The notes under the pieces: model-generated
What the model saw: only the letters and a program-made list of their open reading frames with translations
The model's database searches: none
What the model was told of the DNA's origin: nothing
Assembly: GCF_029892515.1 (NCBI RefSeq)
Contig: NZ_JARXVF010000001.1
Coordinates: forward strand, 62,001 to 126,000
Direction of reading: 5' to 3'
From: Pseudaminobacter soli (ex Li et al. 2025)
GTDB taxonomy: Bacteria; Pseudomonadota; Alphaproteobacteria; Rhizobiales; Rhizobiaceae
DNA: 64,000 nucleotides
Made by a program: the position numbers and the translations under genes
Shown here: piece by piece, positions 58,777 to 64,000 of the stretch
Position numbering within the stretch: the first letter of the stretch is position 1
Layout of the letters: every line of letters begins with the position of its first letter

Positions 58777-58998
58777 ATGTGGATCGCACTTACTGATTTT
58801 GACGGCAAGCAAATCTACCTCAACACCACCCATCTCGTTTCCATCAAGGAGCACGGGCGCGGCGCCATCATCACCCACGTCGTGGGACAGACCGTGGTCA
58901 GCGAAAGCCCCGAAACCATTCGCAAGGTTTTGGGCCTGACGCAGACCACGACACTGGCATCGGCGCTGCATCGCCTCGGGATCGAAGGTCGGGCCTGA
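58777..58998 (+). CDS. small FlbD-like protein
   Basis: A 73-aa protein whose first 50 residues (MWIALTDFDGKQIYLNTTHL, then VSIKEHGRGAIITHVVG, then SESPETIRKVLG) follow the pattern of flagellar FlbD-type proteins, a short beta-sheet domain. No flagellar gene is nearby, so it is an orphan and a motility role should not be assumed. GGGGACAGGC precedes the ATG. Upstream is an 8-bp direct repeat GATTGCAA (58741-58748 and 58759-58766). Confidence 0.7.
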   Translation: MWIALTDFDGKQIYLNTTHLVSIKEHGRGAIITHVVGQTVVSESPETIRKVLGLTQTTTLASALHRLGIEGRA

Positions 58999-59111
58999 GC
59001 TGCCGCCTGCGCCGGAGCGATTTCGGCGCAGGCGGATACTTTTGGCGCTCATGTTTTGTCGCCTCGCTTGTCGAAGGGGTCTCGAAGGACGCACGTCGAC
59101 GCCCCCTGGTA

Positions 59112-60215
59112 TCAGGCCGTTTCCGCGCGCAGCCAGGCCAGCAGGCCAGCCTGATCGCCATCGTCGACAGCCGCCGCCACACGGCGCCCGACCGAAGCGC
59201 CGAACTTGTAGCCATGGCCCGAGCAGGCCGACACGATCAGACACTTGCCGATCTCCTGCGCGAAAAAACGCTCGTCAGCAGTGAAGGTGTAGGCGCAAGT
59301 CACCACTTCCTTCACCGCATATTCGGTCGCCCGCGCGATCGGCGGCGCAAAGAGGTTGCGGATCGCCTCACCCTCGCCTTTCACCGGCATGCGGTTCCAG
59401 TCGGCGTCGCTCGTCTTGACCTTGTGCAGGCCCGAGCCGAACTTGAGCCCCGCACCGCCTGAGGGCGGAATGATGTAGCCGTCGGTCTTGCCGCCGACAT
59501 CGAGCACCACAGGGGCGTTTTCCCAGGCCGCCTGCAGCTCAGCCGGCGGTCCGAGATAGACCACGGCCGTGCGATATGTGGTGAGGTCGAAACCGAGCTC
59601 GGGAAAGAGTTTCAGCACCCAGGCGCCTGCCGTCACCACGATCTTGTCGCCGCGCAGCGTTTCGCCGCTCGCCAGCTCCAGCCTGCCGGCTTCGGCATCG
59701 ATCTCGGTCACCTTGCTGTTCTCATAGACATTGGCGCCATTGGCGCGAAGCCAGTCGGCAAGGCCGGCCGCGATCTTCCGGCAATGCAGCACCCCGCCTT
59801 CCGGCGAGAAGAAGGCATATCTGAAAGTGCCGGCTTCGAGGAACGGCCAGCGCTTTACGGCTTCCTCCGGCTCGACCACTTCGAAGGGAAAGTTCCCGGC
59901 TTTCAACCCCTCGCGCATCTGCTCGGCCTCGTCGCCGGCCTCGCGCGATACGCAAATGAAGCCGCGCGGGTCGTAATGCGACACGCCCAGATCGGCCCAC
60001 ATCTCGTCCCACGCCTCATAGGCCTGGGTGATCAGCCGGCCATAGCCCGCCGCCGCGCCATAGGCACGCCGGATGATGCGGTGATGGTCGCCCGAGGCCG
60101 CAAGCGGATTGGGGATAGGCCCCTGCTCGACGATCGTGACCTGGTGTCCGGCCTTGGTCAGGGCCCAGGCAGTCGAAAGCCCGGCAATGCCGGCGCCGAC
60201 AACGATCACATTCAT
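59112..60215 (-). CDS. sarcosine-oxidase-like FAD-dependent amine oxidase
   Basis: A 366-aa DAO-family flavoenzyme close in size to monomeric sarcosine oxidase and N-methyltryptophan oxidase. The Rossmann start is VIVVGAGIAGLSTAWALTKAG. Cys307 in TCAYTFTADERFF matches the covalent-FAD cysteine of those enzymes, and SGHGYKFG is the C-terminal flavin loop. It would oxidise a secondary or N-methyl amino acid, giving hydrogen peroxide and possibly formaldehyde. ATG 60215 has GGAGGGG upstream. It is divergent from a P450 gene. Confidence 0.88.
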   Translation of the reverse strand: MNVIVVGAGIAGLSTAWALTKAGHQVTIVEQGPIPNPLAASGDHHRIIRRAYGAAAGYGRLITQAYEAWDEMWADLGVSHYDPRGFICVSREAGDEAEQMREGLKAGNFPFEVVEPEEAVKRWPFLEAGTFRYAFFSPEGGVLHCRKIAAGLADWLRANGANVYENSKVTEIDAEAGRLELASGETLRGDKIVVTAGAWVLKLFPELGFDLTTYRTAVVYLGPPAELQAAWENAPVVLDVGGKTDGYIIPPSGGAGLKFGSGLHKVKTSDADWNRMPVKGEGEAIRNLFAPPIARATEYAVKEVVTCAYTFTADERFFAQEIGKCLIVSACSGHGYKFGASVGRRVAAAVDDGDQAGLLAWLRAETA

Positions 60216-60322
60216 GCAGCAAACCCCTCCTCGCAGGCGAACGCACTGGATCAAATCAAAGATGTTGGCGCGACAGGATAGGCTCTGGAACTTGCTTGGC
60301 AAGCCGCGCTAAAGAGGCGCTC

Positions 60323-61579
60323 ATGACAAATCTCGACGCCCCGCTTTCGTACCTGAAGTACAACTTCGCCACCCGCCGCCTGCGGCTCGATCCGCATGAA
60401 CCGCGCTTCGTACAGAACCCTTATGAAGCCTATGAGTGGCTGCATGCCAATGCGCGCAGCTTCTTCTGGGAGGATTTCGGCTTCTGGTGCCTGGCCGGCT
60501 ACGAGGACGTCAACCGCCTGCTGCGCGACCGCCGTTTCGGCCGCGAAAAGCCCGAGGGTGCGGCCGATGACCAGGGCTATGTGGGCGATCGCTCGCACCT
60601 GACGGCCTTCGACGCCATCGAGGCCAACTCGATGCTGGAGCTCGAGCCGCCGGTGCATACGCAGCTCCGCACGCTGGTCAATCGCGCCTTCGTTTCGCGG
60701 CAGGTTGAACGCCTGCGGCCGCGCGTCGAGGCGCTTGCGAACGAACTGATCGACGGTTTCGAGGCCGATGGCCAGGTCGACCTGCTGCCGGCCTTCGCCG
60801 CGCCGCTGCCCATCACTATCATCGCCGAAATGCTGGGCGTGCCGGTGGAGATGGGGCCGCAGCTCCTGAGCTGGTCGCACGACATGGTCGCCATGTACAT
60901 GCACGGCCGCACGCGCGAGACCGAGGACAGGGCCAATGCCTCGTCCAAGGCATTTTCCGACTTCCTGCGCGCCTATGTGGTCGAACGGCGCAAGAACCCC
61001 GGCGACGACCTGCTCAGTCTGCTGATTTCAGCGCAGGAAGACGGCCAAAAGCTCAGCGAGGACGAGCTGGTTTCCTCGGCCATCCTGCTGCTAAACGCCG
61101 GCCACGAGGCGACCGTGCACCAGACCGGCAATGCCGTCCGCACCATCCTCAAGCAGGGCGGCGATCCGCGCCGCTTCTTCACGACTCCGGAAGAGACGGC
61201 GGCGACGGTGGAGGAATGCCTGCGCTACGACGCGCCGCTGCACATGTTCACGCGCTACGCCTATGGCGAGATCGAGGCCGCTGAAGATCTCACGCTGAAA
61301 CAGGGCGAGCAGATCGGCCTTCTTCTGGGTTGCGCCAACCGCGACCATCAGGCCTACAATGTGCCGCATGAGTTCCAGCCCGGCCGCGCCGATCAGAAGA
61401 ACGTGTCCTTCGGCGCCGGCATCCACTTCTGCATCGGCGCGCCGCTGGCGCGGCTGGAGATGCAGGCCTCGCTGAAGATACTGTTCGACAGGCTGCCGCA
61501 GATCGCGCTGGCCGAAGAACCGCTCTACCGCGACACCTATCATTTCCACGGTTTGGAAAGGCTGAACGTCAAGTTCTGA
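60323..61579 (+). CDS. cytochrome P450
   Basis: A soluble bacterial P450 of 418 aa. The heme loop FGAGIHFCIGAPLARLE carries the thiolate Cys370, and the ExxR motif lies in VEECLRYDAPLHMFTRY. In the I-helix the sequence is NAGHEATVH: Glu262 is present, but the usual next Thr is Ala263, as in P450eryF. Proton delivery may therefore be unusual. ATG 60323 has AGAGG upstream and avoids a 9-codon extension. No ferredoxin or reductase is adjacent. The substrate is unknown. Confidence 0.93.
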   Translation: MTNLDAPLSYLKYNFATRRLRLDPHEPRFVQNPYEAYEWLHANARSFFWEDFGFWCLAGYEDVNRLLRDRRFGREKPEGAADDQGYVGDRSHLTAFDAIEANSMLELEPPVHTQLRTLVNRAFVSRQVERLRPRVEALANELIDGFEADGQVDLLPAFAAPLPITIIAEMLGVPVEMGPQLLSWSHDMVAMYMHGRTRETEDRANASSKAFSDFLRAYVVERRKNPGDDLLSLLISAQEDGQKLSEDELVSSAILLLNAGHEATVHQTGNAVRTILKQGGDPRRFFTTPEETAATVEECLRYDAPLHMFTRYAYGEIEAAEDLTLKQGEQIGLLLGCANRDHQAYNVPHEFQPGRADQKNVSFGAGIHFCIGAPLARLEMQASLKILFDRLPQIALAEEPLYRDTYHFHGLERLNVKF

Positions 61580-61657
61580 CGGCCTCAAGCCTACCGTCCG
61601 TGGTCAATTTTCTCAGGCGCCGCCGCTATGGCGGCGCAACGGACGAGTAAGAACAAC

Positions 61658-62290
61658 ATGACCAATTATTTCGAAAGCCCTTTTCGGGGAGAGCTGCTTT
61701 CCGATCAGGTGACGAATCCGAACATCATCGTCGGCCGCTACAGCTATTATTCGGGCTATTATCACGGCCATTCATTCGACGATTGCGCCCGCTATCTGAT
61801 GCCGGACCGTGACGATGTCGACAAGCTGATCATCGGCAGCTTCTGCTCCATCGGCACGGGCGCCGCCTTCATGATGGCCGGCAACCAGGGCCACCGTAAC
61901 GACTGGATCTCGACCTTCCCGTTCTTCTTCATGTCGGAGGAACCGGCATTCGCCGGCGCGATCAACGCCTACCAGCCTGCGGGCGATACGGTCGTCGGCA
62001 ACGACGTCTGGATCGGCGCGGAAGCGATGATCATGCCCGGCGTGCGCATCGGGCACGGCGCGATGATCGGCAGCCGCGCGCTGGTGACCAAGGATGTCGA
62101 GCCCTACACCATCGTCGGCGGCAACCCGGCCAAGCCGATCCGCAAACGGTTTTCCGACGAGCAGATTGCCATGCTTCTGGAAATGGCCTGGTGGGACTGG
62201 CCGCTCGAACAGATCAAGGAGGCAATGCCCTTGCTCTGCAGCGGTGACATCAAAGCGCTGAATGTACTCTGGAAGGCACGGCAACCGTAA
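61658..62290 (+). CDS. catB: CatB-type xenobiotic O-acetyltransferase
   Basis: A 210-aa left-handed beta-helix acetyltransferase. The N-terminus [21 protein letters not shown] and [22 protein letters not shown] closely match Agrobacterium CatB. Catalytic His79 lies in [11 protein letters not shown], and hexapeptide repeats run through [21 protein letters not shown]. It could acetylate chloramphenicol or a related hydroxyl compound; real resistance depends on expression. The ribosome site is weak (GAGTAAG). A second paralogue follows. Confidence 0.9.
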   Translation: MTNYFESPFRGELLSDQVTNPNIIVGRYSYYSGYYHGHSFDDCARYLMPDRDDVDKLIIGSFCSIGTGAAFMMAGNQGHRNDWISTFPFFFMSEEPAFAGAINAYQPAGDTVVGNDVWIGAEAMIMPGVRIGHGAMIGSRALVTKDVEPYTIVGGNPAKPIRKRFSDEQIAMLLEMAWWDWPLEQIKEAMPLLCSGDIKALNVLWKARQP

Positions 62291-62369
62291 CTGCGGCAGA
62301 GGACGACAAATAGCGATCTCGGCGCATCGATTGCGCGAGAAAATCCAAAGATTCTATAGAGTATACGCG

Positions 62370-63026
62370 ATGATCAAGCCCCACGAAGCGACAAAACACT
62401 GGTCGAAGGTGGAGTATCTGCACGAAACAGTCAGAAATCCGAATATCCACATTCGTGGTGTGCACAGCTACTACAGCAACGCCTGGTCGGGCTCGTTCGA
62501 AGAAAGCGTGGTCCGTTATCTCTACGGCGATGACTATAGCCTGAAGGCGTGGGAACCCGCCTGGCCGATCGATCAACTCCACATAGGCGATTACGTCTGC
62601 ATCGGTGCGGAGGCTGTGATCCTGCTGGGTGGCAACCACACTCACCGTACCGACTGGTTCAGCCTGTACCCCTTCCCGGAATTCATCATCGATGCCTATG
62701 CCGGAAAGGGCGACACTGTTATTGGCGACGGGGCCTGGATCGGCATGCGAGCGATGATCTTGCCCGGCATCACCATTGGCGAGGGCGCAATCATTGCGTC
62801 AGGCGCCATCGTGACAAAGGATGTGGCGCCCTACTCCGTTGTTGCAGGAAATCCGGCGGTGTCTGTAAAACTCCGCTTCGCGGCGGCAACGGTCGACAAA
62901 CTGCTTGCCCTCAAGATCTATGATTGGGCGCCCGCGAAATTCGAGGCGCTGAAGCCGCTGCTTTGCGCGAACGACATTGAGGCGCTGGAGCTTGCGTCCA
63001 CCCGATTTGACGAGGGCAGCGCATGA
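62370..63026 (+). CDS. second CatB-like acetyltransferase
   Basis: A 218-aa left-handed beta-helix protein, distantly similar to the upstream catB. NPNIHIRGVHSYYSNAWSG aligns with [19 protein letters not shown], and LLGGNHTHRTDW aligns with the catalytic region, placing His92 at the active site. The hexapeptide repeats include VIGDGAWIGMRAMILPGITIG. It has its own C-terminus and diverges strongly, so the substrate is probably different. ATG 62370 follows an AT-rich 79-bp gap without a good ribosome site; the frame is open 36 codons upstream. Confidence 0.83.
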   Translation: MIKPHEATKHWSKVEYLHETVRNPNIHIRGVHSYYSNAWSGSFEESVVRYLYGDDYSLKAWEPAWPIDQLHIGDYVCIGAEAVILLGGNHTHRTDWFSLYPFPEFIIDAYAGKGDTVIGDGAWIGMRAMILPGITIGEGAIIASGAIVTKDVAPYSVVAGNPAVSVKLRFAAATVDKLLALKIYDWAPAKFEALKPLLCANDIEALELASTRFDEGSA

Positions 63027-63030
63027 CCGC

Positions 63031-63378
63031 TCAAAGCCGGATCACATAATCCTTGCGGGTGGTCTCGATCACTTCCCAGCTTCCCTTGAAGCCGGGGCGG
63101 ATGACGAAACGGTCGCCGGCCTTCACCGTGCGCGCCTCGCCGCCTTCCTCGGTGATGACCGAGATGCCTGCGAGGATGTGACAGAACTCCCACTCATCAT
63201 ATTCGATGCGCCATTTGCCTGGCGTCGATTCCCAGACGCCGGCATAGACGCCGCCTTCGGCCTCCTCGAAATTCCAGGTGCGGAAGCGTGGATTGCCCGA
63301 GATGAGACGCCCTTCGGCGGGCGCGCCCTCCTCCGGCTCGATGCTGGCAATGTCGAAGCCCAGGAATTTTTTGGTCAC
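63031..63378 (-). CDS. small cupin-domain protein
   Basis: A 115-aa single cupin resembling DUF861-type proteins. RTWNFEEAEGGVYAGVWESTPGKWRIEYDEWEFCHILAG and AGDRFVIRPGFKGSWEVIE span the two cupin motifs. The histidines of metal-binding cupins are largely missing, so a metal is doubtful. GTG 63378 has GGGGGAAAGC upstream and is preferred; ATG 63390 is possible. It lies downstream of metY on the same strand, with a hairpin between. Its function is unknown. Confidence 0.82.
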   Translation of the reverse strand: MTKKFLGFDIASIEPEEGAPAEGRLISGNPRFRTWNFEEAEGGVYAGVWESTPGKWRIEYDEWEFCHILAGISVITEEGGEARTVKAGDRFVIRPGFKGSWEVIETTRKDYVIRL

Positions 63379-63403
63379 GCTTTCCCCCATTTCAGGCAAT
63401 GCT

Positions 63404-63432
63404 TTGCGCCCGGCCAGACAGACCGGGCGCAA
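63404..63432 (-). terminator. hairpin after metY
   Basis: TTGCGCCCGG (63404-63413) and CCGGGCGCAA (63423-63432) form a perfect 10-bp stem with a 9-nt loop, eight bases after the metY stop. No U-run follows, so it may act as an attenuator before the cupin gene. Confidence 0.5.
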
Positions 63433-63440
63433 TGGTTCGG

Positions 63441-64000
63441 TCAGGCCTTGGCCAGAGCCTGTTCGAGATCGGCGATGATGTCGGCGACATCCTCGATGCC
63501 GACCGACAGGCGCACCACGTCCGGACCGGCGCCCGCGGCGATCTTCTGCTCGTCGGAGAGCTGGCGGTGCGTGGTCGAAGCCGGATGGATGACCAGCGAC
63601 TTGGTGTCGCCGATATTGGCCAAGTGCGAGAACAGCTCCAGCGACTCGACCAGCGTGACGCCCGCCTCGTAGCCGCCCTTGAGGCCGAAGGTGAAGACGG
63701 CGCCTGCGCCGCGCGGCGAATATTTCTGCTGCAGCGCATTGTTCTTATCGCCCGGCAGGCCCGGATAGGACACCCAGGCAATCTTGTCGTGCTTGGACAG
63801 CCACTCGGCCACCTTCAGCGCGTTGTCGCAATGGCGCTGCATGCGCAGCGGCAGGGTTTCCAGACCCGTCTGGATCAGGAAGGCGTTGAAGGGCGAGATC
63901 GCCGGGCCGAAATCGCGCAGGCCTAGCACGCGGGCAGCGATGGCGAAGGCGAAATTGCCGAAGGTCTCGTGCAGCACGACGCCACCATATTCCGGGCGCG
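63441..64000 (-). CDS. metY: O-acetylhomoserine aminocarboxypropyltransferase (partial, C-terminal part)
   Basis: The last 186 or so residues of a Cys/Met-metabolism PLP enzyme run off the right edge. Visible segments are the EYGGVVLHETFGNFAF stretch, ISPFNAFLIQTGLETLPLRMQRHCDNALKVAEWL, GAGAVFTFGLKGG, LVESLELFSHLANIGDTKSLVIHPASTTH and VVRLSVGIEDVADIIADL. These match the MetY type, which makes homocysteine (or methionine) from O-acetylhomoserine and sulfide. The PLP lysine and the start lie outside the window. Confidence 0.92.
   Translation of the reverse strand, partial: RPEYGGVVLHETFGNFAFAIAARVLGLRDFGPAISPFNAFLIQTGLETLPLRMQRHCDNALKVAEWLSKHDKIAWVSYPGLPGDKNNALQQKYSPRGAGAVFTFGLKGGYEAGVTLVESLELFSHLANIGDTKSLVIHPASTTHRQLSDEQKIAAGAGPDVVRLSVGIEDVADIIADLEQALAKA

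Overview
The window is high-GC DNA from an alphaproteobacterium. Gene content and order point to the Rhizobiales, most likely a Mesorhizobium/Aminobacter/Phyllobacteriaceae-type genome. The pointers are the chvE-gguABC-gbpR sugar locus, a tandem glycine riboswitch in front of gcvTHP, the aminotransferase-hom-glpX-recJ block, a class I PHA synthase, and the short palindromic intergenic elements common in rhizobia. Most genes are ordinary core genes. Many very long open frames run antisense to them, which is a usual high-GC artefact.

Layout. 1-8.2 kb: dnaE (minus), panBC (plus, translationally coupled), pccA and a small potassium-channel-like protein (minus). 8.3-11.4 kb: formaldehyde detoxification genes frmA and fghA on either side of a YaiI-family and a DUF1345 gene. 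11.5-13.8 kb: a cytochrome b and a Tat-exported molybdenum lipoprotein, then a small XRE regulator. 13.9-18.6 kb: glycine riboswitch and gcvT-gcvH-gcvP, closed by a terminator. 18.6-24.9 kb: a DUF1275 membrane protein, parE, a FUSC transporter and a DUF2336 protein. 25-29.5 kb: MaoC and CitE-like pair, flavin reductase, nitroreductase, a secreted unknown protein and an acyltransferase. 29.6-36.4 kb: thrS, yidD, an LLM oxidoreductase, an IscU/SufU-like scaffold, folE, hisI and a patatin phospholipase. 36.4-42.6 kb: recJ, glpX, hom, an aminotransferase and a small lipoprotein. 42.7-46.3 kb: phaC and a DUF882/M15 lipoprotein whose 3' end has been duplicated in tandem. 46.3-49.1 kb: two tandemly duplicated tRNA-Glu genes, a YbaK-type deacylase and a type I glutamine synthetase. 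49.2-58 kb: a complete-looking pentose/galactose uptake and oxidation locus (sugar 1-dehydrogenase, sugar-acid dehydratase, GguC, GguB, GguA, ChvE, GbpR). 58-64 kb: an AhpD-like protein, an orphan FlbD-like protein, a sarcosine-oxidase-like flavoenzyme, a cytochrome P450, two adjacent CatB-type acetyltransferases, a cupin and the 3' part of metY.

How it works together. ChvE would bind arabinose, galactose or related sugars in the periplasm and GguAB would import them. The 1-dehydrogenase and the IlvD/Edd-family dehydratase oxidise and dehydrate the sugar, and GguC (FAH fold) probably acts on a later keto-sugar-acid step. GbpR is divergent from chvE and a pair of palindromes lies between them. 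FrmA and FghA convert the glutathione adduct of formaldehyde to formate. The glycine cleavage operon has a two-aptamer riboswitch.

There is no CRISPR array, prophage, insertion sequence or rRNA operon. The most unusual stretch is 45.8-47.6 kb, where two independent tandem duplications lie next to a tRNA-Glu/deacylase/glutamine synthetase neighbourhood. Other points of interest are a P450 lacking the usual I-helix threonine, a molybdoenzyme lipoprotein with an inner-membrane retention signal, palindromic elements at the start of the FUSC frame, and a 15-bp direct repeat with 22-bp period between dnaE and panB.
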